DNA of 64,000 nt from G963663315 sp965214205. GTDB lineage: Bacteria > Pseudomonadota > Gammaproteobacteria > Arenicellales > Poriferihabitantaceae. The number at the start of each line of letters is the position of its first letter. Within the stretch, counting starts at the first letter, position 1. The stretch lies in assembly GCA_965214205.1 (NCBI GenBank), contig OZ243941.1, forward strand, positions 1,550,001 through 1,614,000, read 5' to 3'. The notes below the pieces were generated by a model. It was not told where the DNA came from. It did no database searches and saw only the letters and a list, made by a program, of their open reading frames with translations. The position numbers and the translations under genes are program-made. Positions 33,101 to 38,567 of this stretch are shown here, piece by piece.

Positions 33101-33940
33101 GGCTACGGCATGGGCAAGATGACGCTCGAACCAGGCGGCGGTGAGTCCCTGCGGGCCGGCATCGATTGGACGATGGCGGCGGCGGGGCTACGCGCCGACC
33201 TGTTCTCGTCCGCCGGCGGTACGGAGCTCGCCCTGATCTCCGATGCGCTCCGGGCGGATACCGGCTCCGACCGCATCGATGGCCTCGTGGCGACGGACTC
33301 CTCCGTAAGCCGCTTGCGCCTGGGCATCGAGGCCAGCCGACTCTTCTCGCTGCCCGGCGGCGGCGGCTTTACGCCCAGCTTCGAGCTGGGCGCGCGCCAC
33401 GACGACGGCAGCGCCGAGACCGGGTTTGGAGTGGAGGCAGGCGGCGGAATCGCCTGGACCGACCCTCGGTTTGGCCTCAAGCTCGACCTGCTGGGCCGCA
33501 CGCTCATCTCCCATGAGGACGATGCCATTGGTGAGCGGGGCTTCTCGGCTTCCCTCGCCTTCGATCCGTGGCCGGACTCCGAGCAGGGTCTGGCGCTGAT
33601 CTTGCGCCAGGACATCGGCGCCACCTCTAGCGGCGGACTGGAGGCGCTGTTCGCCAACGATCCGCTCGCGCGGCGCACATCAGATTCCGACAGCAGCAGT
33701 CTGACCACCGAACTGGGCTACGGCACGCAGGTCCTGGGCGGGCGTTTCATCGGCGTTCCGCACCTGGGCTACAGCTTGACCCGGGATGGGAACGAGATCG
33801 GCCTCGGCTGGCGGCTGGCGCCCGCCAAGGGGACCGGGGCCCCCGACTTCACCTTGGGGGCGCTGGCAACTCGGGCTGAGAGCCTCCAGGGTGAGCCGGC
33901 GGAGCATCGCCTCCGCATCGAAATCCAGGCGCGCTGGTAA
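15116..33940 (+). CDS. Giant Calx-beta repeat autotransporter (6,274 residues)
   Basis: This is a secreted, probably surface-anchored giant protein. Residues 1-46 form an extended signal peptide with a hydrophobic core (LLLAVLLAALP) and an AVA cleavage site before residue 47. Calx-beta type repeats of about 90-125 residues follow; I count about 47 end-strand motifs of the form TITDDD-AP or TITDDEG-P, whose Asp clusters are expected to bind calcium. Residues about 5286-5428 are a non-repeat insertion with five cysteines. The last 390 residues, from GYWGRGAQTRFDGG on, alternate as outer-membrane strands and end in Ile-Gln-Ala-Arg-Trp, fitting an autotransporter barrel. There is no frameshift. 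The gene is very GC-rich and repetitive, and stands alone between two tRNA genes. Adhesion is the likely role (inference). Confidence 0.9.
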   Translation: MTTRIMGVGFLETFCALVRAFPARASAAGGLLLAVLLAALPPQAVAQTQGVSISVSPAAFPQYVTIEEGEDVTFTVKRTGDSSNALTVNYTITGGGGPANLTAERAGEGDYTSIPTSYEFPAGSSASHAFTVTAVDDEVYEPRQYFTLTASGSYQDEGSTISFSKQVIVRITENDERYLTLSPVSDSALPMVSHPEFMAKEGGTGNENQLTINLNEQLPYDLNIGYTVGSAPHTTAATSDDFTMSGGTATILGGNTSVTIDVGIVDDSLVEPTEYFTLLLRTPAKALDPGNAKGTFKTVNFQESKVRTQPLSVSIMDNDTAPAGGVVYLRGEGGGGIMGFPSTRKTLTEGQSVTITAEIAGAAPTNDIRIPLKFDHYPSGEATSADHNEPGPIIIKAGQKSGSVTLTIRDDADDERYRELLVVEINDTNNFPTGYTKGDRSKYEVVMLDNDKTPASLLSLSKDKLTETQGDRTATFQLRIDRRPKAAPSGDPPFTGADVDEGDAKLVLGYTGKAMRGGTADYTSTADTFVIRKSPAALPNGCSAAGEAVTCTVTLNVRDDNLYEGGVGTTEDVKVNLDTGTGNSSFNDGFKKPMGLSLTIEDNDPQPMFSIADVSGPENGNLTFTVTRSGALGNDVSVTAKTGNHGDDTKRATADTDYTAKTQKLDFGQGGTSKDFVVAITDDIVDEPDETFAVTLSNPVDNQGLPKPAIATEMGTAVGTITDNDDAPTELTISVDTTEDKEDVQDTIAEAAGETTVSVTATIDSPTRFATDQTVTVTVGNAANEGEASEGESGDYETVDQFTITIPATQKSGKGTFKLTPVNDRIDDDDEKISVEGELGTMTVTHATITIKDDDTRGIVVVSPQVTIDEADDTNTSPPKKKTGTYSVRITSQPEGGTVTVNVASKDTTVAAVSNSSLKFHADNWDHAQLVTVTAQDDTIDNTGNERATTITHTVSADGTDYAGEDVEDVEVTVHDDDEAPTALKITVDTDTGADDDQDTISEGASSPTVRITATLDGETQFGANQTITITVGDNDNDTATEGEGGDYATVNDFDITLPVGDTSVSKDLTLTLNDDSVDEPDETVTVAGELARVTVKGTSFTIEDNDDTPTVTLVLTPESINESGATNASTVTATMDGESSEAVTLTVSATPVDPAVAGDLALSENTTLSIPANTQASAGVVTITAVDNDVDAADKTVTVAATATGGNALVKAPGSQTLTITDDDTRGITVSKAALTLDEEDNAATMDADEHQDTYTVALDSEPSGGTVTIGVASGDTTVAGVAPATLTFTASNWNEPQTVTVTAVADGIDNPNDRRVAAITHTVTATGTDYEGATASGVTVTVNDDDGAPTLSINDPSVTEELDDGATAMLTFTVQLKPADGSGNTVTVDYADAGTGTATSGGTDYATLASGTLTFMPGETSKPVAVTVSGDDIHESDETVVVRLSSPSNATLTGGATTLDGTGTINDNDPTPTVSVADATAVSEGNVAAPDPPNNMTFAVTLSAVSGLEVTVPYTLAGTATAGTDYTEPDPRSVMIAAGQTQANIAIPVAGDEVDEENETITVTLGMPTNATVSTAEGAGAASGTITDDDTRGVSVTPTALTVAEADNAGTAATRENQETYKVVLTSEPTGAVTVNLESGDESVARIDTASLVFGTGDWNTERTVTVTGQADVIDNTGNERTTTIAHTVSAAGTDYADETAEGVTVTVTDDDAAPSGITLTANPDSVTENGGAKTVTVTAAVNGATRYAQARTVSVSVGGGTAISGTDYTAVDSFDITIGAGEDDASNTFTLTPDNDVLAEGNETIDVTGILSGITITPDEITLTDDDAVPSGITLSVDTNGAEDGTPSTVAEDAGATVVTVTATVNGATRYVDARTVAVSVADGTAESPADYAAVDNFNITIAAGAASHTGSFTVTPVDDDLDEANETINVTGTLSSVTIAPATVTFTDNDDPVSFSIADAEATEGGKVAFTVSREGAGDNLASVRVTTATDSSDGANAADADDYTATAQTLNFAKGVTSQTVEVQTTQDDLFELDETFKATLSAPALAEDDPGTGVSIETDKGTAIGTIKNDDTEPSFAVADASAAEGDAITFTVTRSGAMDNAVSVKWNTKPDSGAGAASATDYTPVTAPTVLNFARGASSRTFTVATTEDVLAEGDETFLVELTEPVGGTIATAEATGTITDDDAAPTGITLSVDADTGTNNVQSSIAEEGGVKTVRVTATINGATRFATAQTVTVTVGKDGDSATEGADYSNVAAQSIEIPIGAASAYVDFMLTPTTDVLFEGSETISLEGTLTGVTFTNSSITITDDDAAPSAITLSVDADTGTNNVQSSIAEEGGVKTVRVTATIGGTTRFATAQTVTVTVGKDGDSATEGTDYAMVDAQSIEIPIGAASAYVDFMLTPTTDVLFEGSETISLEGTHTGVTFTNSSITITDDDAAPSAITLSVDTNAGGDGTPTTLGEGATATTVRVTATITSATRFATEQTVKVKVGKDGDSATGGTDYALVADQNIKIPAGAESAYVDFSLTPTHDILDEADETISVDGELTGVTFTAATITINDDDAAPQFITLAVDTNAGGNGTPTSVGEEAGDTTVRVTATITSATRFAANQAVTFEVGKSADSATEDTDYTEVGTLTITIDGGDASGYVDFTLTPTSDVLDESNETISVHGTQANITFTDATITITDDDAAPSGITLSVDTNGSTAGTPSTVAEDAGATVVTVTATVNGTTRYVDARTVAVSVADDTAASPADYAAVSGFNITIAAGAASQTGSFTVTPVDDDLDESDETIDVTGTLTDITVTGATVTLTDTDNPVSFSIADAEATEGGKVTFTVNRGGAGDNVASVKIATAADSGDGVNAADADDYTAIAAAQTLNFAAGTTSQTVEVQTTQDDLFEPDETFKAVLSAPALAENDPGTGASIESGKGTATGTIRNDDTKPSFAVADASAAEGDAITFTVTRSGAMDNAVSVKWNTKADSSADANAAFASDYTPVTTARTLTFAKGVSSQTFTVATTEDVLDEENETFLVELTGAVGATIATAEATGTITDDDAAPTGITLTVSPAMVGEEDGKTKITVTATVNGATRYVDAKTVTVSVGGDSAISDTDYDAVANFDITIAAGDASHTGTFDLTPTDDDLYEGSETIEVTGTSNALTITKASITLEDDDTRPSFAVTDASATEGDAITFTVTRSGAMDNAVSVKWNTKADSSDGANAASATDYTPVTTATTLTFAKGVSSQTFTVATTEDTLNEANETFLVELTEAVGGTITTAEATGTINDDDAAPTTLTLAVDADNNTENVQSSLAENGGVKTVKVTATLGGSTQFDVDKTLTLIVGDDDDSATEGTDYTNVADVTLTIPAGDQDVEHTFTLTPTDDAFNEASETISFDATITGVTVAGASITLTSDDAAPAITLTVDADKDTDNVQTSLAEDGGVKTVRVTATLDGATRLEEAADLTLAVGKDGDSAVEGADYTTVADRTITIGAGVASVIHDFTLTPTNDDIDEPDEGISIEGTLTGITVAGTSLTITDDEGTPTVTLALTPTAIDESGNGNASTVTATLSGKSSAAVTVEVSVPNDAPVTLSNNTTLTIAAGATTSTGAVTITAVDNDVDAANASVVVSGAASGGGVTNPADQTLTITDDEGTPTASLMLTPGTINESGATNSSTVTATLSGKSNTAVTLTVVAAAGANTAAGDFTLSGTTLTIAAGATTSTGTVTITAVDNDIDAPNKTVTVSATASGGGVANPGNQTLTITDDEGVPTVTLALDPTTIDESGDDNASTVTAILSGKSSVAVTLTVAAAPGADTAAGDFTLSGTTLTIAAGATTSAGAVTITAVDNNVDAPNKSVTVSATASGGGVANPANQTLTINDDDAAPSGITLSVSPATVGEEDGETEITVTATVNGATRYADAQTVTVSVGGGTAISGTDYDAAPSFDITIAAGDASKAGTFDLTPTNDVLDEANETINVTGTSGSLTITPTTVTINDDDAAPGAITISVDADTGAVGTQTTIAEDGGAKTVRVTATITDETRFVEAKTVTLEVGADADSAEEGTDYANLGTQNITIDAGESSGYVEFTLTPTQDVLHEGSETISLDGTLAGVTVTDASMTLTDDDAAPTGITLTVSPATVGEGAGETEITVTATVNGTTRYVDAKTVTVSVGGGTATSDTDYGAVPNFDIIIAAGDASKVGTFDLTPTQDDLHEGSETINLDGTVTGVTVTDTSLTLTDDDGQPSFAVADASASEGDAVTFTVTRSGAMENAVSVKWNTKADSSDGANAASATDYTAMTTATKLDFASGVSSQTFTVATTEDMLHEGNETFLVELTDPVGATISTAEATGTITDDDAAPTMLTLSVDADTGTMGTQTSLAEDGGAKMVRVTATLVGTSTFTEAKTVTVEVGADADSAEEGTDYTEVTRKSITINAGESSGYVEFTLTPTDDDIDEPSEGISIEGTLTSVTVTGTSLTITDDEGTPTVTLVLMPSAINESGNGNASTVTATLSGKSNEAVTLTVAAAAGADTAAGDFTLSATTTLTIAAGATTSAGAVTITAVDNNVDAPNKSVTVSATASGGGVANPANQTLTINDDEGVPTVTLALTPSAINESGNGNASTVTATLSGKSSAAVTVEVSVPNDAPVTVTANKTLTIAAGATTSAGVVTITAVDNDVDAPNKNVTVSATASGGGVANPADQTLTITDDEGVPTVTLALTPTTINESGNGNASTVTATLSGESSAAVTVTVSVPNDAPVTLSSATTLTIAAGATTSAGAVTITAVDNDVDAPNKSVTVSATASGGGVANPADQTLTINDDEGVPTVTLALDPTTINESGNGNASTVTATLSGESSAAVTVMVSVPNDAPVTLSANKTLTIAAGSKVSAGAVTITAVDNDVDAPNASVVVSGVAAGGSVANPDNQTLTITDDEGTPTVTLALTPSAINESGATNSSTVTATLLGKSNTAVTLTVAAAAGADTVAGDFTLSANKTLTIAAGATTSAGAVKITAVDNDVDAPNKSVTVSATASGGGVANPDNQTLTINDDDAAPSGITLSVSPATLDEGDGLTRITVTAAVNGTTRYVDARTVTVSVGGGTAISGTDYGAAPNFDIGIAAGATSHTGTFDLTPTDDTLREEDETIEVTGSSGALTITPAMITITDNDNAGPVGTVSLSTSRYEVLEGDSLSVTVNLSEAPAADTMIELEATSPGGYSATPGADYDGGVQTVTIRAGTTSGKARISTTRDNQNDPNETFKLAIRASGLPGAVTLGEPDTAVVTIREPVSGITPPETATVVYAGRHSRILMPVPAGLKGHGIDVAFYFDIGPGTAQGGGDCREPGTDVVDWGHWPSYPEGMVRTGPLVRIAEDINTDTIELEIELCEGSVGKTFTASWDSLQWLGNPDRGFPGVKSYPFNAAAAHCTSTVLCWTEVTIVDDDPVVPAGPEITITAGADTAEGGDAAFTVQASPAPTSDLDVTLAIADDAVSDFLADGDEGSKTVTIAAGSDMATYTLATTDNDLEEENGGVSATLEAGAGYRVGSPSTATVTVADNDGDDNAQATVVRISGGDDITEGGVARFTLTGAPAPSQDITVNLRVTQSGAFAGDGELGARVVTLGTDATTTIDIPTIDDSTLEDDGILTITAEPGTGYTLHATNASATVAVADDEDPLLPTIHIGDAEAEEGDDVHFMLTLSHPVDHNVVVYWETRFGTNYHDASNGHGPSYGSAVPRADFVYADSQVTIYAGSTRGEFWVETLDDSHDEGRETFTIVLTEATGGIIADELATGAIINSDPVPAAWLGRFGRTVAEQAIEGVSERIEAVGTPGRATEPGLRGAMVGSTFGAQRGGNGDAGSGADACRRAEAPQRRYPPDCDTSQPVSDDEAKRQFAQMLLDSRFTYTGEADEAGGVLGYWGRGAQTRFDGGVGKLNLDGKVTTAMLGVDYARNNWLVGMALAQTRGSGGYRRSDTALMDGAIDTTLTAAIPYASWRVSERLNLWGAAGYGMGKMTLEPGGGESLRAGIDWTMAAAGLRADLFSSAGGTELALISDALRADTGSDRIDGLVATDSSVSRLRLGIEASRLFSLPGGGGFTPSFELGARHDDGSAETGFGVEAGGGIAWTDPRFGLKLDLLGRTLISHEDDAIGERGFSASLAFDPWPDSEQGLALILRQDIGATSSGGLEALFANDPLARRTSDSDSSSLTTELGYGTQVLGGRFIGVPHLGYSLTRDGNEIGLGWRLAPAKGTGAPDFTLGALATRAESLQGEPAEHRLRIEIQARW
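21701..22456 (+). repeat. Tandem 378-bp duplication inside the giant gene
   Basis: The sequence starting ATCACCTTGTCGGTGGATGC occurs at 21701 and again at 22079, exactly 378 bases (126 codons) apart. The two copies are nearly identical for one full Calx-beta unit, differing at a few bases near the middle. This is much closer than to the other repeats, so the duplication is recent. Confidence 0.85.
28901..29899 (+). repeat. Three 333-bp tandem Calx-beta units
   Basis: The junction coding for DDEG-x-PTVTLAL recurs at 28901, 29234, 29567 and 29900, an exact 333-base (111-codon) period. The units share long identical stretches, for example the segment for NESGNGNASTVTATLSG. A related pair with the same 333-base spacing lies at 25733 and 26066. 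Confidence 0.8.
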
Positions 33941-33990
33941 GTTTTCGCCCGGACGTTTCGCGACTGTATGACCGGTCAGGTGGGATAAAT

Positions 33991-34067
33991 TGGTAGCGGG
34001 GGCAGGATTTGAACCTGCGACCTTCGGGTTATGAGCCCGACGAGCTGCCAGACTGCTCCACCCCGCA
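33991..34067 (-). tRNA. Initiator tRNA-fMet (CAT anticodon)
   Basis: The 77-base cloverleaf closely resembles E. coli fMet tRNA. It has the three G:C pairs at the bottom of the anticodon stem (CGGGCTCATAACCCG) and D arm GGAGCAGTCTGGCAGCTC, and the CCA is encoded. Position 1 is T and position 72 is T, so the first pair is a mismatch, as required of an initiator, but differs from the C-A mismatch of E. coli. Confidence 0.96.
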
Positions 34068-34078
34068 ACGGAGGAGGG

Positions 34079-34108
34079 ATTCTACTCTAACCGCCCCATG
34101 GATTTCAA
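34079..34108 (-). promoter_or_regulatory. Promoter candidate for tRNA-fMet
   Basis: On the minus strand TTGAAA (34103-34108) and TAGAAT (34079-34084) are spaced by 18 bases, just upstream of the tRNA 5' end at 34067. Confidence 0.5.
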
Positions 34109-34154
34109 TTGATTAAAGTAACTATATCCGGGTTTTTTTATGGATTTCAGTTGG

Positions 34155-35531
34155 TCATTCCTTTTTACGGATTCCGGGGCCATCCGGTGAGTCTTCGATC
34201 TCGTACCCCAGCCGCGATATCCGGTCACGCAAACGGTCCGATTCTTCCCAGTCTCTGACCTCCCGCGCGGCCTGCCGCTGATCAATCAGCGCTTGTACCG
34301 CTTCCGGAATCTCGACCTGATCAGGCGCCCATTGACAGAGATTCAATCCCAGAATCCGGTCGCAGCGCTGAATCGTCGCCTTCCTGACTCCGTTCGGCAG
34401 CGTACTGCGGACCAATTCCCAGACCACCGCCAGCGCTTTTGTGGTGTTGAGATCATTAAACACCTGCCGATTGAATCGGTCCACATAGTCCGGGTCCGCC
34501 TCTGTGGCTTCACCCCATGAATGCGCTGCGACTCTCAGCCGGTTGAGGGCGATTCGGGCGCTGCCCAGACTGTCCCAGGTGAATTTCAGATCACTCCGGT
34601 AATTGGCGGTCAGACACAGATACCGATAGCTCAAGGGATCGTAGTGGTTATCGAGCAGTGTTTGCAGCCGCAGAAACTCTCCCGCTGATTTCGACATTTT
34701 CAGTTTGTCGACTTCCAGGAAATAACCATGTAGCCAGAAATTCGCCAGACGTGTGCCGTAGCAAACCTCAGACTGGGCAATCTCGTTGGTGTGGTGAACC
34801 GGGATATGGTCTTTCCCGCCGCAGTGAATGTCAAATTTCGGTCCCAGATATTTCACGGCCATGGCGGAACATTCAATATGCCAACCTGGAAATCCGGCGC
34901 CCCATGGGCTGTCCCATTCCATCTGACGGTGTTGATCCGGCGGGCTGAATTTCCAGAGCGCGAAATCCGTCGAACGGCGTTTTTCTCCAACATCGACTCG
35001 TTGTCCGGCATTGAGTCCGGCCGCGTCCAGCCGGGCCAGATGGCCGTAACCATCCAGCCTGGCCGTGTCAAAATAGACTCCGTCGGATGTGATATAGGTA
35101 TATCCCTTCTCCTCGATGACGCGGATATCGTGTATCTGTTCCTCGATATGATCGGTGGCGCGGCACCAGACAGAAGGCTCAAGAATATTCAACGCCGCCA
35201 GATCCTGCTGGAATGCTTCGGTGTACAGTTCGGCAATCTCCCACGCGGTCTTTCCGGTGCGCTTTGAACCCTGTTCAATCTTGTCTTCACCGGTATCCGC
35301 GTCCGAGGCCAGATGCCCGACATCGGTGATGTTCATCACATGGGTGACCCCGTAGCCATAAGCCTCCAGCGTCCTTCGCAGGACATCCTCGAATATATAG
35401 GTGCGAAGGTTGCCAATATGGGCGTAGTTATAGACGGTCGGCCCACAGGCGTAGATTCTCACTTCATTACCCTGAAGCGGCTCGAACTCCCTGAGTGAAC
35501 GGGTATAGCTATCGTACAGTTTTATTTTCAT
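34155..35531 (-). CDS. cysS: Cysteinyl-tRNA synthetase
   Basis: The enzyme charges tRNA-Cys. The 458-residue protein has the class I signatures YACGPTVYNYAHIGNLRT (HIGH region with a zinc cysteine) and KMSKS at about residue 266. The other zinc ligands are in GWHIECSAM and in HHTNEIAQSE. The C-terminal anticodon-binding part (ALIDQRQAAREVRDWEESDRLRD) is complete. It is divergent from lpxH, a common neighbour in gammaproteobacteria. Confidence 0.97.
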   Translation of the reverse strand: MKIKLYDSYTRSLREFEPLQGNEVRIYACGPTVYNYAHIGNLRTYIFEDVLRRTLEAYGYGVTHVMNITDVGHLASDADTGEDKIEQGSKRTGKTAWEIAELYTEAFQQDLAALNILEPSVWCRATDHIEEQIHDIRVIEEKGYTYITSDGVYFDTARLDGYGHLARLDAAGLNAGQRVDVGEKRRSTDFALWKFSPPDQHRQMEWDSPWGAGFPGWHIECSAMAVKYLGPKFDIHCGGKDHIPVHHTNEIAQSEVCYGTRLANFWLHGYFLEVDKLKMSKSAGEFLRLQTLLDNHYDPLSYRYLCLTANYRSDLKFTWDSLGSARIALNRLRVAAHSWGEATEADPDYVDRFNRQVFNDLNTTKALAVVWELVRSTLPNGVRKATIQRCDRILGLNLCQWAPDQVEIPEAVQALIDQRQAAREVRDWEESDRLRDRISRLGYEIEDSPDGPGIRKKE

Positions 35532-35595
35532 GGGGAAGCCCGGACGGCAGGCTCTGTCTGACGGTGTCTGTCATGTACTTCCTGGATGAGGCGGA

Positions 35596-35604
35596 TGGTA
35601 CAAT
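35596..35604 (+). promoter_or_regulatory. Extended -10 promoter candidate for lpxH
   Basis: TGGTACAAT matches an extended -10 element (TGn then TACAAT at 35599-35604), 52 bases before the lpxH ATG. No clear -35 box is seen. Confidence 0.4.
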
Positions 35605-35656
35605 AAACGCTATCTGTATCCAACCTTAAAGCGGACGCGCGGACTTTTCCCAGACC

Positions 35657-36370
35657 ATGATCGCATTTATTTCTGATTTGCATTTGACCCCGGAAAGACC
35701 GGACGCGACCGGGTGGTTCGAAAATTTTATGACGAATGCCGTTGGCGTGATTGATGAGATCTATATACTGGGGGACTTGTTCGAGGTCTGGATCGGTGAC
35801 GATGCCAGTGGTGCGCTGGGACAGGGCAGGGTGGAGGAAATCATGCGGTCGGCCTCGAGCGCCGGAGTGAAACTCTGGTTCATGCACGGTAACCGGGATT
35901 TTCTGGTGGGGGAGGCGTTCGCGAAACGCACAGGCTGCACTCTGTTACCGGATCCGTCTGTCATTACTTTAGGTAGCGAAAAGGCGCTACTGACTCACGG
36001 TGACGCGCTGTGCGTCGGCGATGTCGAGCATCAACAGGCCAGGGTACGGATACTCAGTTCGAAGTGGAAAGCCGCCTTCCTGGACAAATCAATCGAAGAC
36101 CGGATCGATACCGCGTTGTCTATGAGGGAAAAAAGCGAAGCCGGCAAACAGGGCAAGAGCGCGGAAATGATGGACGTTGATCAGCGGCAGGTGGAAAACG
36201 TGATGCGGGAACATGGCGTGCTGAAATTGATCCATGGACACACCCACAGCCCTGCGGTACATGAATTCATGCTGGATAATCGCGTTGCCCGACGTTACGT
36301 GATGGGAGACTGGTATACCCAGAAAAGCATGTTGTTCTACGACCACAACAGTTTCGCGCTTCAGGTCTGA
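35657..36370 (+). CDS. lpxH: UDP-2,3-diacylglucosamine diphosphatase LpxH
   Basis: LpxH cleaves UDP-2,3-diacylglucosamine to lipid X in lipid A synthesis at the inner membrane face. The 237-residue calcineurin-like phosphoesterase shows all metal-binding blocks: SDLHL, GDLFEVWIGDD, GNRDFLVGE, THGDALCVGD and HGHTHSP. It shows that the organism makes lipid A. The 3' end overlaps the converging pgk gene by 10 bases. Confidence 0.95.
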   Translation: MIAFISDLHLTPERPDATGWFENFMTNAVGVIDEIYILGDLFEVWIGDDASGALGQGRVEEIMRSASSAGVKLWFMHGNRDFLVGEAFAKRTGCTLLPDPSVITLGSEKALLTHGDALCVGDVEHQQARVRILSSKWKAAFLDKSIEDRIDTALSMREKSEAGKQGKSAEMMDVDQRQVENVMREHGVLKLIHGHTHSPAVHEFMLDNRVARRYVMGDWYTQKSMLFYDHNSFALQV

Positions 36371-37560
36371 TTCGCGCGCGATTCCAGCATTTCCACCACT
36401 GGCAGTGTCTTTCCTTCCAGAAATTCCAGAAACGCTCCGCCTCCGGTCGAGATGCAGGATATTTCTTCGGCCAGGTCGAACGCTTCGATGGCCGCGAGCG
36501 TGTCACCGCCGCCACAGATGGAAAACGCGTCCGACTTGGCAATGGCCTGTCCCAGGGTTCTGGCGCCATTGGCAAACTCCGGTATTTCGAATACCCCCAC
36601 CGGGCCGTTCCAGATCACGGTACCGGCTTCCAGAATGAGTCTGGCCCATCGGGACGCGGTATCGGGTCCGATATCCAGAATCCGGTCATCACTTTCAACC
36701 TGGTCCACTTTCTTGATCTCGACAGGTTTGATTTCTGCAGGCGCTGCTCCCGGTCGGTGTTTTGTGGTCACCACATCCACCGGAATCGGAATCTCTCCGC
36801 CGTTGTTCCGGGCCGTCTCCATCAGTCTGGTCGCCTGATCCAGCAAATCCGGTTCATGCAGTGACTGGCCGACCGGATAACCCGCCGCGGCGATCAGGGT
36901 GTTGGCGATGCCGCCACCGGGAATCAACTGATCCACCTTGCGGGACAGGGATTGCAGTACAGTCAGTTTGGTCGAAACCTTGGAGCCGCCGACAATCGCC
37001 AGAATCGGTCGCCGGGGGGCGGTGAGCGCCTTGTCGAGGGCTTCGAGTTCCGCGGTCAGCAGCAACCCCGCACAGGACTCGGCGGCGTGTTGTCCGACAC
37101 TGTAAGTGGAAGCCTGCGCTCGATGAGCGGCGCCGAACGCATCCATGACGTAGACATCGCACAAGCGGGCATATTGTCGGCCAAGAACGGGATCGTTGGA
37201 GGTTTCCCCAACGTTGAAACGGACATTTTCCAGTAGCTCGACATCGCCGTTGTCCAGAACCGGGGGGACGCTGAGATAATCGCGGTTCAGCCTGACTGTT
37301 TGCCCCAGGCGGCGACTCAGGTCATCAGCTACCGGCCACAGGGAGAACCTTTCTTCGGGCTGACCTTCCATCGGCCTTCCCAAATGGGACATCAGCAGTA
37401 CTTTCGCGCCGGCGTCGCGGGCATAGCGGATGGTGGCCAGCGAGGCTTCAATCCTTTTCGCCGATGTGATCCTGCCATCCCTGACGGGTACGTTCAGGTC
37501 CTGACGGATCAGAACGACCTTGCCTGCGACATCAATATCCCGCAGCTTTTTGAACTTCAT
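36361..37560 (-). CDS. pgk: Phosphoglycerate kinase
   Basis: Pgk interconverts 1,3-bisphosphoglycerate and 3-phosphoglycerate with ATP. Seen are RQDLNVPVRDG, the substrate-binding SHLGRP, GGSKVSTKL, WNGPVGVFEIPEFANGA and the nucleotide-binding GGGDTLAAIEAF. ATG 37560 gives 399 residues; the extra upstream 20 codons lie within gap. Start and gap stop overlap (TAATG), so pgk is the last gene of a tkt-gap-pgk operon. Confidence 0.96.
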   Translation of the reverse strand: MKFKKLRDIDVAGKVVLIRQDLNVPVRDGRITSAKRIEASLATIRYARDAGAKVLLMSHLGRPMEGQPEERFSLWPVADDLSRRLGQTVRLNRDYLSVPPVLDNGDVELLENVRFNVGETSNDPVLGRQYARLCDVYVMDAFGAAHRAQASTYSVGQHAAESCAGLLLTAELEALDKALTAPRRPILAIVGGSKVSTKLTVLQSLSRKVDQLIPGGGIANTLIAAAGYPVGQSLHEPDLLDQATRLMETARNNGGEIPIPVDVVTTKHRPGAAPAEIKPVEIKKVDQVESDDRILDIGPDTASRWARLILEAGTVIWNGPVGVFEIPEFANGARTLGQAIAKSDAFSICGGGDTLAAIEAFDLAEEISCISTGGGAFLEFLEGKTLPVVEMLESRANQT

Positions 37561-38564
37561 TAACGGCTCGCGGCCATCAGGGCAGAGGTCGTATCCAGCA
37601 TACGATTGGAAAATCCCCATTCATTGTCGTACCAGGCGCATACCTTGACCAGCGTCCCCCCGGTCACCCGGGTCATACCGGCATCGACCGTGGAGGAAGC
37701 GGGGACATGGTTGAAATCGACCGATACCAGAGGTTCTTCGCTGTAGTCCAGCACTTTTCCGTCCGCCGCCTCTTTCAGGATGGCGTTGATTTCCTGCACC
37801 GAGGTTTCCCGGGCGGCGACAAAGGTCAGATCCACCACCGATACGTTCAGGGTCGGAACCCGGATCGAGAAGCCATCCAGTTTACCGTCCAGCTCAGGCA
37901 GGACCAGACCGACCGCAACCGCGGCGCCGGTTTTGGTGGGTATCATCGAACTGGTCGCGGAGCGGGCGCGCCGCAGGTCACTATGATAAACATCGGTCAG
38001 GACCTGATCATTGGTATAGGCGTGAATGGTATTCATCAACCCGTGAACGACTCCGACTGAATCATGCAATGCCTTGGCCAGCGGCGCCAGACAATTGGTG
38101 GTGCACGATGCGTTGGAGATCACCTCGTCGCTCGATTTCAGGGTATCGTGATTGACGCCGTAGACGATGGTCGCATCCACATCCTTGCCGCCGGGAGCGG
38201 AAATAATGACTTTTTTGGCTCCTGCCCGCAAGTGCGCCCCGGCTTTTTCCCGGGAAGTAAAGAAGCCAGTGCTTTCGTGCACCACATCAATGCCAAGCTC
38301 CGCCCACGGCAACCGGGCGGGATCGCGTTCCGCGTATACCGCGATCCGATCCCCATTGACGATGATATGGCCGTCATCGACTTCCACCGTTCCGGGAAAC
38401 CGCCCGTGGGCCGTATCGTACCGGGTCAGGTGAGCGTTGGTATTGGCGTCTCCGAGATCATTGATCGCAACGATTTCGATTTCCTCGTTGCCGGATTCAT
38501 ATTTAGCCCTCAGTATGTTCCGGCCAATCCGGCCATACCCGTTAATTGCAACTCTGATTGTCAT
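37560..38564 (-). CDS. gap: Glyceraldehyde-3-phosphate dehydrogenase, type I
   Basis: The 334-residue enzyme has the nucleotide-binding INGYGRIGRN and the catalytic SNASCTTNCLAPLAK with the active cysteine near residue 154. The aspartate in AINDLGD favours NAD. It starts 3 bases after the tkt stop and overlaps pgk by one base. The grouping with transketolase and Pgk resembles cbb clusters but no RuBisCO gene is in the window, so glycolysis/gluconeogenesis is the safe reading. Confidence 0.96.
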   Translation of the reverse strand: MTIRVAINGYGRIGRNILRAKYESGNEEIEIVAINDLGDANTNAHLTRYDTAHGRFPGTVEVDDGHIIVNGDRIAVYAERDPARLPWAELGIDVVHESTGFFTSREKAGAHLRAGAKKVIISAPGGKDVDATIVYGVNHDTLKSSDEVISNASCTTNCLAPLAKALHDSVGVVHGLMNTIHAYTNDQVLTDVYHSDLRRARSATSSMIPTKTGAAVAVGLVLPELDGKLDGFSIRVPTLNVSVVDLTFVAARETSVQEINAILKEAADGKVLDYSEEPLVSVDFNHVPASSTVDAGMTRVTGGTLVKVCAWYDNEWGFSNRMLDTTSALMAASR

Positions 38565-38567
38565 TGT

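Noticed and set aside
36361..37560. Operon tkt-gap-pgk as evidence of the Calvin cycle
   Set aside because: No RuBisCO, phosphoribulokinase or other cbb gene is in the window; glycolysis and gluconeogenesis explain the genes.
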